From Marinobacter shengliensis (GTDB lineage: Bacteria > Pseudomonadota > Gammaproteobacteria > Pseudomonadales > Oleiphilaceae): DNA of 64,000 bases. This document shows, one piece after another, positions 38,541 to 47,124 of the stretch. The notes beneath the pieces were generated by a model. It made no database searches. It saw nothing but the letters and a program-made list of their open reading frames with translations, and was not told the origin of the DNA. The stretch covers positions 62,001-126,000 of the forward strand of contig NZ_PXNO01000023.1 in NCBI RefSeq assembly GCF_003007715.1, written 5' to 3'. Both the position numbers and the translations under genes were made by a program. The stretch's first letter is position 1; the number at the start of each line of letters is the position of its first letter.

Positions 38541-39056
38541 ATGCAGTCAGCGCCATCGTTACCCGCCCTCAGTTTGTTGCTTCGTGGCGCTGCGTTATTG
38601 GTGGTTTGGTGGGCGCTAACGCTCGGTGAAACGTCTGCCCTGGGTTTTGGCCTGGGGGTGACCGCCCTCGTGGCCTGGCTGTCGGTACGCCTGTTTCCCC
38701 CATCCGGCTATCGCCTCCAGCCCCTTGGGCTGCTGTCGTTTCTCGGTTACTTTCTCACCCGCTCGGTGGTGGCCGGGCTGGATGTCGCGCGGCGTTTGCT
38801 GTCACCGGCCTTGCCGGTTCACCCGGGTGAAATCACCCTGACCCTTCACTTGCCCGAGGGCAGCCCTCGCTGGCTGCTGGCCAACACCCTGTCCCTTATG
38901 CCCGGCACCCTGAGCGCTTTGCTTGAGGGCGATCAATTGACTCTGCACTGCCTGGATACCCGAGAGCCAGTAGAGCAGGACGTGCGGGAGACTGAGCGGC
39001 AGGTGGCGCGGGTTTTCGGGCTCTCCCTGAACGACATCGGGAGGGCGGTGCAGTGA
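38541..39056 (+). CDS. mnhE: Mrp/Mnh cation antiporter subunit E
   Basis: Membrane subunit of 171 residues opening an eight-gene antiporter operon. AGGAG is five bases before the ATG. The N-terminal helices (LSLLLRGAALLVVWWAL and ALGFGLGVTALVAWL) are followed by FLGYFLTRSVVAGLDVARR and the cytoplasmic LANTLSLMPGTLSALLEGD segment that is typical of MrpE. The last bases overlap mnhF (GTGA). The 139 bp upstream hold a possible GC-rich hairpin but no regulator site that I can name. Confidence 0.92.
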   Translation: MQSAPSLPALSLLLRGAALLVVWWALTLGETSALGFGLGVTALVAWLSVRLFPPSGYRLQPLGLLSFLGYFLTRSVVAGLDVARRLLSPALPVHPGEITLTLHLPEGSPRWLLANTLSLMPGTLSALLEGDQLTLHCLDTREPVEQDVRETERQVARVFGLSLNDIGRAVQ

Positions 39057-39343
39057 CCCTGATACTCAATGCCGTTGCGGCCTTCCTGTTGCTGACCCTG
39101 TTGATTGCCCTGATCCGCATCTGGCGGGGGCCGGAACCGGCGGACCGGATGTTGGCGTCACAACTGTTTGGCACAACCGGCGTGGCCCTGTTACTGGTGC
39201 TGTCCTATGCCCAATCCATGCCCGCACTGATGGATGTGGCGCTGACACTGGCGGTGTTGTCGGTACTCGCGATCGTGGCGTTTGTGACCCGGGTGGTGCG
39301 CATCGAACAGCCCGTGGATGATGACGGAGGCCGCCATGATTGA
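39053..39343 (+). CDS. mnhF: Mrp/Mnh antiporter subunit F
   Basis: A 96-residue protein with three helices: around LILNAVAAFLLLTLLIALIRI, GTTGVALLLVLSYAQ and MDVALTLAVLSVLAIVAFVTRVV. It includes the MrpF signature RIWRGPEPADRMLASQLFG. It starts with GTG overlapping the mnhE stop. It is homologous to MbhB of membrane hydrogenases and helps assemble the ion path. Confidence 0.9.
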   Translation: MTLILNAVAAFLLLTLLIALIRIWRGPEPADRMLASQLFGTTGVALLLVLSYAQSMPALMDVALTLAVLSVLAIVAFVTRVVRIEQPVDDDGGRHD

Positions 39344-39656
39344 TTCTGCCGTGATTGCGGTTCAGGTGGTGTTGTTGGTTCTTGGTTGTCTGTTTTTTGC
39401 CGTGGGCACCCTCGGCCTGTTCCGATTCTCCGACACCCTGACTCGTATCCATGCCCTGACCAAGGTGGACAACCTCGGGTTGGGCTTTATTGTGCTGGCG
39501 CTTTTGCCACTGGCGCCGTCGCTGGCGGGTGGCGTAAAAATGGTATTGATCTGGGCCGCAGCTCTGGCTGCCAGCGCAACGTCTGCGCACCTGATTGCCC
39601 GCGCCGTTCATGTGCGCCCGGAGCATTCCGCGGTTGAGGAGGCAGCTGATGATTGA
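39336..39656 (+). CDS. mnhG: Mrp/Mnh antiporter subunit G
   Basis: A 106-residue, three-helix protein. The ATG at 39336 lies inside the end of mnhF with GGAGG upstream. GTLGLFRFSDTLTRIHALTKVDNLGLG is the MrpG (PhaG) signature. The acidic tail (EHSAVEEAADD) is short and soluble. Overlap with both neighbours indicates tight coupling. Confidence 0.9.
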   Translation: MIDSAVIAVQVVLLVLGCLFFAVGTLGLFRFSDTLTRIHALTKVDNLGLGFIVLALLPLAPSLAGGVKMVLIWAAALAASATSAHLIARAVHVRPEHSAVEEAADD

Positions 39657-39933
39657 CTGGCTGGTGGACTCCATCTTGGTGCTGGCGCTGTTGTCGACCG
39701 CGATCGGGGTGTTGTGGTCTGCAAACCTGTTTCGGGCGGTGGTGATGTTTATCGCCTTTGGCCTGCTGATGGCACTGGCCTGGGTTCGCCTGCAGGCGCC
39801 GGACATTGCCCTGGCAGAAGCCGCCATCGGCGCCGGCCTGACCGGCGTGTTGCTGCTGGATGCGGCCAGACATTTGGGCTACAACCGGCGTTGCGGTGGT
39901 GAAGGCAATGACCAGGGTGGGGCGTCGGGATGA
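39649..39933 (+). CDS. MbhD/DUF4040-like subunit (split piece of MrpA)
   Basis: A 94-residue protein with three helices. FRAVVMFIAFGLLMALAWVRLQAPDIALAEAAIGAGLTG is the signature of DUF4040/MbhD. In ordinary Mrp antiporters it is part of the C-terminal section of the large MrpA subunit; here it stands as a separate gene. Start and end overlap mnhG and the next gene by 8 and 4 bp. Confidence 0.85.
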   Translation: MIDWLVDSILVLALLSTAIGVLWSANLFRAVVMFIAFGLLMALAWVRLQAPDIALAEAAIGAGLTGVLLLDAARHLGYNRRCGGEGNDQGGASG

Positions 39934-40631
39934 GGCGTTTTTTTGGCGTTACCGTCCTCGCCGCCGTGTGTCTGGCCTTTGCCGGTGCCCTCATGATCAC
40001 GGTCTGGCACATTTCTGGTACCCAGGCGCCGGTCGACCTGCCCGGACTGCTGGTGGAGAACCTGGAGGCCAGTGGGGTAGAGCATCCGATCACCGCTGTG
40101 CTGTTGAACTTTCGCAGTTACGACACGCTGCTTGAGATCGGCGTGTTGGTCATCGCCGGGATTGCGGGTATCTCCATGGCGAAAACGACGTCCCTGGAAG
40201 ATCCTCTCCTGCGCACTTCAGATTCCTTGTTGTATGCCCTGCAGCGCTGGTTTGTGCCGCTGATGCTGGTACTTGCCGGCTACCTGTTGTGGGCGGGTTC
40301 CGACCGCCCCGGGGGAGCGTTCCAGGCTGGGGCCGTGTTGGCGGCGTCGGGCGTGATGATGCGCCTTGGCGGGATCCCGATGGAGTTCCTGCGCCCTGGC
40401 GTGTTGTTGCGTTTGGGGCTGGCCCTGGGCTTTTCCGTATTCCTTCTGGTGGCGGTGGCCAGTGCCCTGGCCGGCGATGCGTTCCTGGCGTACCCGGAAG
40501 CCTTTAACAAACCCTTGATTCTGGTCATCGAAACCGTGCTGACCTTCTCCATTGCGATGGTATTGCTGGCTCTGTTTGTGTCGGCACCGGTAAACGGCGC
40601 TGAAGAGCCGGAAGAAGGGGAGCGCGGATGA
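39930..40631 (+). CDS. mnhB: MnhB-type subunit with N-terminal MbhE-like part
   Basis: A 233-residue protein. Residues from about 100 onward (LLYALQRWFVPLMLVLAGYLLWAGSDRPGGAFQAGAVLAASGVMM) are MnhB. The first 95 residues contain a helix and HPITAVLLNFRSYDTLLEIGVLVIAGIAG, which matches MbhE or the extreme C-terminus of MrpA. So MrpA's tail is split, with one piece free and one fused to MnhB. It overlaps mnhC by four bases. Confidence 0.88.
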   Translation: MRRFFGVTVLAAVCLAFAGALMITVWHISGTQAPVDLPGLLVENLEASGVEHPITAVLLNFRSYDTLLEIGVLVIAGIAGISMAKTTSLEDPLLRTSDSLLYALQRWFVPLMLVLAGYLLWAGSDRPGGAFQAGAVLAASGVMMRLGGIPMEFLRPGVLLRLGLALGFSVFLLVAVASALAGDAFLAYPEAFNKPLILVIETVLTFSIAMVLLALFVSAPVNGAEEPEEGERG

Positions 40632-40978
40632 CCTCGGCCCTGTTGTATGCATTCGCTGGCGTTGCCTTGTGTGGTATTGGCCTGTTCGGGTTTCTGCGCC
40701 TGCAGCACCTGCTGCGCAAGTTGATGGCGTTTAACCTGATCGGTTCCGGCGTCTTCCTCATCATGGTTGGTCTCGCCCAGCGCAACGGTCAGCCAGATCC
40801 TGTGCCCCAGGCCCTGGTGCTCACGGGCATTGTGGTGGCTATTGCAGCGACGGCACTGGCCGTGGTGTTAATCCGCCGGTACTACCATTTGTCAGGCCAG
40901 ACGACGCTGGCCGAGCCTGCCGCGAAGAGCTTCAGGCCCAAGGCTCGGTCTGTGAACCGGGAGGGCGCCCCCGAATGA
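40628..40978 (+). CDS. mnhC: Mrp/Mnh antiporter subunit C (NuoK-like)
   Basis: A 116-residue, three-helix homologue of NuoK. It shows GLFGFLRLQHLLRKLMAFNLIGSGVFLIMVGLAQ and QALVLTGIVVAIAATALAVVLIRRYY, the conserved regions of MrpC. The C-terminal tail of about 30 residues is polar. It overlaps mnhB and the first MnhD-like gene by four bases each. Confidence 0.9.
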   Translation: MTSALLYAFAGVALCGIGLFGFLRLQHLLRKLMAFNLIGSGVFLIMVGLAQRNGQPDPVPQALVLTGIVVAIAATALAVVLIRRYYHLSGQTTLAEPAAKSFRPKARSVNREGAPE

Positions 40979-42441
40979 CCCTGTGGTTAATGGCGGGATT
41001 GCTGTTCACACCCCTGGCCTGGGCGGTGCTGACCCTGTTGCTGGATTTCAGCAAAGGCCGGGTGGTGACCTGGCTTGGAATCCTGGTGCAGGTGTTGGTG
41101 TCTCTGGGCTTGTGGGCCGCCGTGGCCAGCGACGGCGGGTTTCTTTACCTGCTCGGCGGTTGGCAGGCGCCCCTGGGAATTGAGCTGCGGGTGGATGGCC
41201 TGGCGGTAACCTTTGTGTTGCTGACGGCCCTGGTCGCGGCCGCTTGCGGCTGGCACGCCAGCATCTACCTGGACCCTGGCAAGCCGTGGCACCGCTATTT
41301 CTGGCCGCTGTTCTGGTTTCTGTGGGCCGGGCTGAATGCGGTCTGGTTGGGCGGCGATCTGTTCAATCTGTATGTGGGGCTGGAGCTGATCAGCCTTGCC
41401 GCCGTGGGGCTGGTGGCGTTGGGCGGCCAGGCGGATGCACTCAGGGCTGCCATTCGCTACCTGATGGCGGCTTTGCTGGGTTCCCTGGCGTACCTGCTTG
41501 GTGTGGCCCTGATCTACGGCCAGTTTGGCACCCTGTCGCTGGCAGGTGTGACCGAGCTGATCAATAGCGGTGATGTTCAGTCGGGCCTGACTTTCCCGCT
41601 GATTCTGATGCTGCTGGGCCTGGCCCTGAAAACCGCGCTGTTCCCGATGCACGGCTGGTTGCCGCCGGCCCATGGCATTGCCAAGTCGCCGGTCAGTGCG
41701 CTGTTGTCTGCGTTAGTGGTCAAAGCCTCGTTCTACATTGCAGCCAGGCTTTGGCTGGACCTGGGAGGCGACCTGGGTGGCTACGCCCTGGCTCAGTTGA
41801 TAGGAGTGCTGGGTAGTTTGGCGGTTATCTGGGGTAGCTGGCTGGCGTTCCGGCAGGCCAAACTGAAACAGGTGGTTGCCTATTCCTCCGTGGCGCAGAT
41901 TGGCTATCTGTTTTTGCTGTTCCCGCTCACCTGGGGCGTCACCGACGCCATATCCCAACAGGCGCAACAGGGCATTACCCTGCAGGTGGTCAGCCATGCC
42001 CTGGCCAAGGCCGCGATGTTCCTGGCGGCCGGCAATCTGATCATGTCGGTAGGCAGCAACCGGGTAGATGCCCTGGCGGGTGTCAGCCGGTTCCTGCCAT
42101 TTTCGCTGTTTTCCTTCGGGCTGGCCGGGGTGTCGTTGATGGGGCTGCCGCCTACCGGGGGCTTTGCAGCGAAGTGGTTGCTCCTCCAGGCCAGCCTGGC
42201 CAGTGGCCAATGGTGGTGGCTGGGGGTTCTGCTGGCCGGCGGCTTGCTTTCTGCCGCCTATGTCTTCCGGGTTTACCGGGCGTCGTTCATTGAAGCGACA
42301 GACACGGACCAGTTCTATCACCCGTCCAGGAGCCTGGAGGTGATACCGATGATTCTGGCGTTGATGTCGCTTGGCCTTGGCCTGGTGGCGGAGCCGGTGT
42401 TGTCGGTGATGTCCCTGCCGTTTGAGGGGGCCAGCCAATGA
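40975..42441 (+). CDS. mnhD: MnhD-like subunit 1 (NuoN/M-type)
   Basis: A 488-residue protein with about 14 helices of the proton-translocating Mrp/Nuo antiporter-like family. The conserved glutamate is E137 in FNLYVGLELIS. The Lys of the broken helix is in LALKTALFPMHGWLPPAHGIAKSPVSALLS. Both key charges of an active channel are present. It is the first of three consecutive MrpD-like genes and closest to true MrpD (LLGGWQAPLGIELRVDGLAVTF). Confidence 0.9.
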   Translation: MTLWLMAGLLFTPLAWAVLTLLLDFSKGRVVTWLGILVQVLVSLGLWAAVASDGGFLYLLGGWQAPLGIELRVDGLAVTFVLLTALVAAACGWHASIYLDPGKPWHRYFWPLFWFLWAGLNAVWLGGDLFNLYVGLELISLAAVGLVALGGQADALRAAIRYLMAALLGSLAYLLGVALIYGQFGTLSLAGVTELINSGDVQSGLTFPLILMLLGLALKTALFPMHGWLPPAHGIAKSPVSALLSALVVKASFYIAARLWLDLGGDLGGYALAQLIGVLGSLAVIWGSWLAFRQAKLKQVVAYSSVAQIGYLFLLFPLTWGVTDAISQQAQQGITLQVVSHALAKAAMFLAAGNLIMSVGSNRVDALAGVSRFLPFSLFSFGLAGVSLMGLPPTGGFAAKWLLLQASLASGQWWWLGVLLAGGLLSAAYVFRVYRASFIEATDTDQFYHPSRSLEVIPMILALMSLGLGLVAEPVLSVMSLPFEGASQ

Positions 42442-43934
42442 CCCTGAGTGTATTAATGCCGGTTTTCGCCTTGATGACTTCGTTGCTGGCGTCGGTGGTT
42501 CTGTTCGCGCTGCCGGAGAAAGGGCATCGTCTGAGAACCATCATTAACCTGGCAGCCGCCATTCTGAAGATTGCCCTGGTGGGTGTGATGATCTGGGGTG
42601 TGGCCCAGGGGCGCGAGTACGAGGCCGCGTTCACCATGGTACCCGGTGTGGAATTCGTGCTGAGGGCCGATGCGCTGTCAATGTTGTTTGCCGGGTTGTC
42701 TGCCCTGCTGTGGTTACTGACCACCATCTATGCTGTTGGCTATCTAGAGGACTCCCCGAACCGGAGCCGGTTCTTCGGGTTCTTCAGTCTGTGTGTGGCC
42801 AGCACCATGGGTATTGCCCTGGCGGGCAACCTGTTCACCTTCTTTCTGTTCTACGAAATGCTCACCCTCTCCACCTATCCGCTGGTGGTCCATCGTGGCA
42901 CGACCAAAGCGCTGCGAGCCGGGCGTAACTACATCATCTACACCCTGACCGGTGGTGCGGTTTTGCTGTTTGCCATTGCCTGGCTGCACGGCCTTGTGGG
43001 GGATCTCAGGTTCCAGGAAGGGGGCTACTTCTCAGACATTGACCCATCCATGCAGGGGCCTCTGACGATCATTTTCGTGCTAATGATTGTCGGACTGGGG
43101 GTAAAAGCAGCCCTGGTACCATTCCACGGCTGGCTGCCCCAGGCAATGGTAGCGCCGGCACCGGTCAGTGCCCTGTTGCATGCCGTGGCGGTGGTGAAAG
43201 CTGGTGCCTTTGGCATTATCCGCGTGGTCTTTGAGATCTACGGGTTGGAAGCGGCCAAAGACATGGGGCTGCTGGCCGGGCTTTCGGTCGTGGCAGCCTT
43301 CACCATTATCTATGGCTCCACCCGTGCCTTGTACCAGGTTGACCTGAAACGTCGACTGGCGTTTTCAACGGTCAGCCAGGTGTCCTATATCGTGCTGGGG
43401 CTGTGCCTGTTCGGGCCCGTGGGCGTGGCCGGTGGCCTTGTGCATCTGGTGCATCAGGGGATCATGAAGATCACCCTGTTTTTCTGTGCTGGTAATTACG
43501 CTGAAACCCTCGGAGTGCACCGCATCGATGAACTGGACGGCGCCGGTAAACGCATGCCAGGTACCTCGGTGGCGTTTACCCTCGGGGCCTTTGGCATGAT
43601 TGGCGCACCACCTTTGGCGGGGTTTATTACCAAGTGGACCATGGGCAGCGGTGCACTGGCGGTCGGTATGGATTGGGTAGTGGCGGTGCTGGTGATCAGC
43701 AGCCTGCTCAATGCGGCGTATTTTCTCCCGATACTGCACCGGCTCTGGTTTGCTGAACAGTGCGAGCCGTGGCCCCACGAGCGCCGTTGGGGGCGCCTTG
43801 AAACCAGCGCCTGGCTGCTATGGCCGCCGTTGATTACTGCCGCTCTTATGCTGGTAGCCGGGCTGATTGCCAACCTGCCATTCAGCCCCCTGAGTTGGGC
43901 TGAGTTGATTGTGGCAAGGGAGGTGGCGCTGTGA
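42438..43934 (+). CDS. MnhD-like subunit 2
   Basis: A 498-residue antiporter-like subunit. The conserved Glu is E140 in FTFFLFYEMLTLSTYPLVVHRG. The central Lys lies in GLGVKAALVPFHGWLPQAMVAPAPVSALLHAVAVVKAG. VGYLEDSPNRSRFFGFFSL before the Glu resembles NuoL/MrpA N-terminal and HyfB-type sequences. It could replace the N-terminal channel of MrpA, which is missing here. It overlaps both neighbours. Confidence 0.88.
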   Translation: MTLSVLMPVFALMTSLLASVVLFALPEKGHRLRTIINLAAAILKIALVGVMIWGVAQGREYEAAFTMVPGVEFVLRADALSMLFAGLSALLWLLTTIYAVGYLEDSPNRSRFFGFFSLCVASTMGIALAGNLFTFFLFYEMLTLSTYPLVVHRGTTKALRAGRNYIIYTLTGGAVLLFAIAWLHGLVGDLRFQEGGYFSDIDPSMQGPLTIIFVLMIVGLGVKAALVPFHGWLPQAMVAPAPVSALLHAVAVVKAGAFGIIRVVFEIYGLEAAKDMGLLAGLSVVAAFTIIYGSTRALYQVDLKRRLAFSTVSQVSYIVLGLCLFGPVGVAGGLVHLVHQGIMKITLFFCAGNYAETLGVHRIDELDGAGKRMPGTSVAFTLGAFGMIGAPPLAGFITKWTMGSGALAVGMDWVVAVLVISSLLNAAYFLPILHRLWFAEQCEPWPHERRWGRLETSAWLLWPPLITAALMLVAGLIANLPFSPLSWAELIVAREVAL

Positions 43935-45412
43935 TGTTTGCGTCAAACCTCTTGCTGTTGTTGGTGATTATCCTGCCGCTGGCCTCGTTGTTACTGGCGC
44001 TGCGACCCGATTGGCAGCAGGCTTATCGTTACTGTTTGCCCTTGTTGCCCTTGCCCGCCTTGTTGGCAGGCCTGACATTGGGGCCAGACGCGTCCCTTGA
44101 ATTGCCGGGGCTGCTGTTAGGCGGCCGGTGGGGGCTGGATGAGCTGCGCCAGGTATTCCTGGTTCTGACGGCAACGCTTTGGCTGGTGGCCGGTGTCTTC
44201 GCCGTCGGCTATCTGAAGGTACATTACCTGCGGCGTTTCTGTGTGTTCTGGGCGCTCACCCTGGCCGGGAATCTGGGGCTGGTGATGGCCCAGGATATTG
44301 CCAGCTTCTATAGCTTCTTCGCCCTGATGACCTTTGCCGGTTATGGCCTGGTGGTGCACGAGGGAACGGGAGAGGCCAACCACGCGGGGCGCGTCTACCT
44401 GACCATGGCGGTGGTGGGTGAAATGGCCATTCTGTCGGGCCTTCTGATGGCCGCCCAGCAGGCAGGTAGTGGCTTGTTGGCCGATCTGCCTGCCGCAGTG
44501 GCGGAGGCCGACCGGCGTTGGTTGATCATGCTGCTGTTGCTATCGGGTTTTGGGGTAAAGGCGGGTTTGCCGCTTCTGCATTTCTGGTTGCCCCTGGCGC
44601 ACCCGGTAGCGCCGACGCCAGCCAGTGCAGTGCTCAGTGGCGCCATGATCAAAGCCGGCCTGTTGGGCTGGCTGGTCACTTTGCCGTTTGGTGAGGTGTC
44701 TTTGCCGGGTTGGGGCAATGCGCTGGTGATCCTGGGCGCTGTCGGTTCCCTGGGTGGTGCTGTGCTGGGTGTTCGCCAGCGGCGCCCGAAAACCGTGTTG
44801 GCCTATTCCAGCATTAGCCAGATGGGCCTGATGACACTGATGGTGGGCGCAGCGCTGGCCAATACCGAGTATGCGGGCCCGCTGTTTGCGGTGATGGCGC
44901 TGTACGTGCTGCATCATGGCCTGGCCAAAGGTAGCTTGTTCCTCTCTACTGCCATGGCGTTGCCGGCGGGACGGGGTGGTCAATGGCTGTTGTGGCTGTT
45001 GATCGCATTGCCGGGGCTGTCGCTGGCGGGGCTGCCGTTTACCAGTGGCGCTGCCAGCAAGCTGGCCATGAAGGAACTGCTCAAGCCGGGCAACTTCGAG
45101 TTTGCCATGGCGCCCTACCTGCCCATGCTGATGAGCGCGGGGGCTGTGGCCACCATGCTGCTGGTATGGCGTTTTTTGTGGGTGCAGCGGGCAGCTGCCA
45201 GTGTTGGCAGCAATCCTGCGTTTATGTGTCTGGGTTGGGGCCTGGCCACGGCTGGCAGCCTGGTACTGTTCTGGTGGTTGCCCTGGCCCGGGGCCGTGCC
45301 GAATAAAGCCTGGCTAGCCACCATGGTTCATGAGGCCTGGAGCCTGTTCTGGCCCATTCTGGCGGCCACGGTTATCGCGGCGCTGGCCTGGCGTTCAGTC
45401 AAACAGCGATAG
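43934..45412 (+). CDS. MnhD-like subunit 3 lacking the conserved Glu
   Basis: A 492-residue antiporter-like subunit, start ATG at 43934 overlapping the previous stop. The region aligning with the conserved Glu reads SFYSFFALMTFAGYGLVVHEG, so A130 replaces Glu. The central Lys is kept (GVKAGLPLLHFWLPLAHPVAPTPASAVLSGAMIKAG). It may be a structural or altered-coupling channel. It ends 18 bp inside the convergent photolyase gene. Confidence 0.85.
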   Translation: MFASNLLLLLVIILPLASLLLALRPDWQQAYRYCLPLLPLPALLAGLTLGPDASLELPGLLLGGRWGLDELRQVFLVLTATLWLVAGVFAVGYLKVHYLRRFCVFWALTLAGNLGLVMAQDIASFYSFFALMTFAGYGLVVHEGTGEANHAGRVYLTMAVVGEMAILSGLLMAAQQAGSGLLADLPAAVAEADRRWLIMLLLLSGFGVKAGLPLLHFWLPLAHPVAPTPASAVLSGAMIKAGLLGWLVTLPFGEVSLPGWGNALVILGAVGSLGGAVLGVRQRRPKTVLAYSSISQMGLMTLMVGAALANTEYAGPLFAVMALYVLHHGLAKGSLFLSTAMALPAGRGGQWLLWLLIALPGLSLAGLPFTSGAASKLAMKELLKPGNFEFAMAPYLPMLMSAGAVATMLLVWRFLWVQRAAASVGSNPAFMCLGWGLATAGSLVLFWWLPWPGAVPNKAWLATMVHEAWSLFWPILAATVIAALAWRSVKQR

Positions 45413-46915
45413 CTGGTTGTCCGGCGGCGGCTGGCTTGCCGGTTTCGGCCGTGTTTGATGCGGCCCCTTGCGGCTGCCGTGGCGGTGCAGCACCCGGCCA
45501 GTCTCTTCCCGGCTGACGTGTTGTTTTCGGAAGTCGCCCACCGCTTTGCGCGCCGCCCGGGCGGCCTGTTCGTGATCGCACACCGGCGCAATGTAAGTGT
45601 TGCCGCCGAACTTCGCTTTTTGGGCGGGCGTCATCAACCACGGGGTATGGATCATTTCTGCGGGAACCCCGGCCAGTTCCGGAATCCAGCGGCGGATAAA
45701 CTCGCCGTTCGGGTCCAGCTTCTTGCTTTGCAAAACCGGATTGTAGATACGCAGAGCATTGATACCGGTCAGGCCGGATTGCATCTGGGTCTGGGAATAG
45801 TGAATGCCCGGCTCGAAATCGGTAAACAGTCGCGCCAGGTGCAGGGCAGGTTCACGCCAGTGCAACCACAGTTGGTGGCTGGCTACCGCCATCAGCATTG
45901 CCCGCATTCGGAAATTGAGCCAGCCGGTGTGTTGCAGGCTGCGCATGCAGGCATCTACCAGAGGCCAACCGGTTTGCCCTTGCTGCCAGCGCTGCAGCCG
46001 TTCGGAATCGTTCGGCCCGGTTTTCATGCCCTCCAGTTCCCGGTGCATGGCGCGGAATTCCAGCTCCGGTTCGTCTTCGAGTTTCTGGATAAAATGACAA
46101 TGCCAGTGCAACCGGGAGCGAAAGCTGGTCAGGCTTTTCTGTTTCCGGGGCAGGGTATTACGGTGATGGCCGGCAGCCTTGGCCTGTTGGTATATTTCCC
46201 GGAGGCTGACCGTGCCATAGGCGATATGAGGGCTCAGCCGGGAGCAGGCGCGCACGGCGGTATTGGGGCTGGAAATATTGTACTGGTAACCCACGCAGCG
46301 GCGCTCCAGAAACGACGCCAGTAACGCTTCGCCGCGAATGCTGCCGCCGGTTTGTCGATCCGGGCACCGGTCTGCTGCGGTGGTGCCGGGTTCGATACCG
46401 CGCCAGGCTACACCCTGAATGGCGCCGGCAAACGGCACGGAGCCAGGTGCCTCAAGTACGGGCTGCCTCATCAGTTCTGTCCAGGCTTTGTCCCATATGT
46501 CCCGGTCTTTGAGCCGGCGTACCACCCCGAACTGGTTCCACTCCCTGAACTCTATCTGGTTGTCGGAGCACCACTGGATAACCGCTTTGTCGCGCTCGAA
46601 GGTCCATTGCCCGCCGGTTTCCTGATGGCAAAACACACGCTCAATGGCATGGCTTGCCTTGAGCTCTCTCAGGGCTGCGATGACGGACCCTCGCAGGACC
46701 ACCAGTTGGTTGCCCGCTTTGCGCAGCTGCTTATCGAGGTCATCCAGGGAATCCTGGATAAAACACCATTGCCGCCCGCTGGTATCCGGTTGCTGCCAGT
46801 AGTCGTCTTCAATCACGTACAGTGCAATAACCGGCTCACCCAGATTGGCGGCCGCTACCAGCGGGGCGTGATCGCGGGTGCGCAAATCCCGCTTGAACCA
46901 GACCACGGTGGTCAT
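45395..46915 (-). CDS. Cryptochrome/DNA photolyase family protein
   Basis: A flavoprotein of 506 residues. The N-terminal Rossmann-like domain ([18 protein letters not shown]) would hold the antenna cofactor. The C-terminal helical FAD-binding domain has [52 protein letters not shown] and [18 protein letters not shown]. It repairs cyclobutane pyrimidine dimers with blue light or is a related cryptochrome-like protein. The last 40 residues are a basic Pro-rich tail beyond the usual fold. The start overlaps the DUF2256 gene (ATGA). Confidence 0.9.
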   Translation of the reverse strand: MTTVVWFKRDLRTRDHAPLVAAANLGEPVIALYVIEDDYWQQPDTSGRQWCFIQDSLDDLDKQLRKAGNQLVVLRGSVIAALRELKASHAIERVFCHQETGGQWTFERDKAVIQWCSDNQIEFREWNQFGVVRRLKDRDIWDKAWTELMRQPVLEAPGSVPFAGAIQGVAWRGIEPGTTAADRCPDRQTGGSIRGEALLASFLERRCVGYQYNISSPNTAVRACSRLSPHIAYGTVSLREIYQQAKAAGHHRNTLPRKQKSLTSFRSRLHWHCHFIQKLEDEPELEFRAMHRELEGMKTGPNDSERLQRWQQGQTGWPLVDACMRSLQHTGWLNFRMRAMLMAVASHQLWLHWREPALHLARLFTDFEPGIHYSQTQMQSGLTGINALRIYNPVLQSKKLDPNGEFIRRWIPELAGVPAEMIHTPWLMTPAQKAKFGGNTYIAPVCDHEQAARAARKAVGDFRKQHVSREETGRVLHRHGSRKGPHQTRPKPASQPPPDNQLSLFD

Positions 46916-47055
46916 GGCTGCAGGCTCCGGTTACGGCGGCATCGTTCGCTGCAATAGCGAACCTGGTCCCAGTCTTTTGCCCATTTCTTGCGCCAGCTGA
47001 AGGGGCGCTGGCACACCGGGCAGGTTTTCTCGGGCAAGTGTGGTTTTTTGTGCAT
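46912..47055 (-). CDS. DUF2256 zinc-finger-like small protein
   Basis: A 47-residue protein starting [19 protein letters not shown] with a CPVCQ pair and a second CSERC pair separated by [14 protein letters not shown]. This four-Cys layout is DUF2256, which often sits next to cryptochrome/photolyase genes. The stop codon overlaps the photolyase ATG (ATGA), so the two are translationally coupled. A metal-binding, perhaps nucleic-acid-related, role is likely; the function is unknown. Confidence 0.85.
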   Translation of the reverse strand: MHKKPHLPEKTCPVCQRPFSWRKKWAKDWDQVRYCSERCRRNRSLQP

Positions 47056-47124
47056 TCGCGGTTTTTGGTTTTAACTGAATGAATGTGGGCAGATATACGT
47101 GACTGAAACGGCAAAGGTTTTGTT

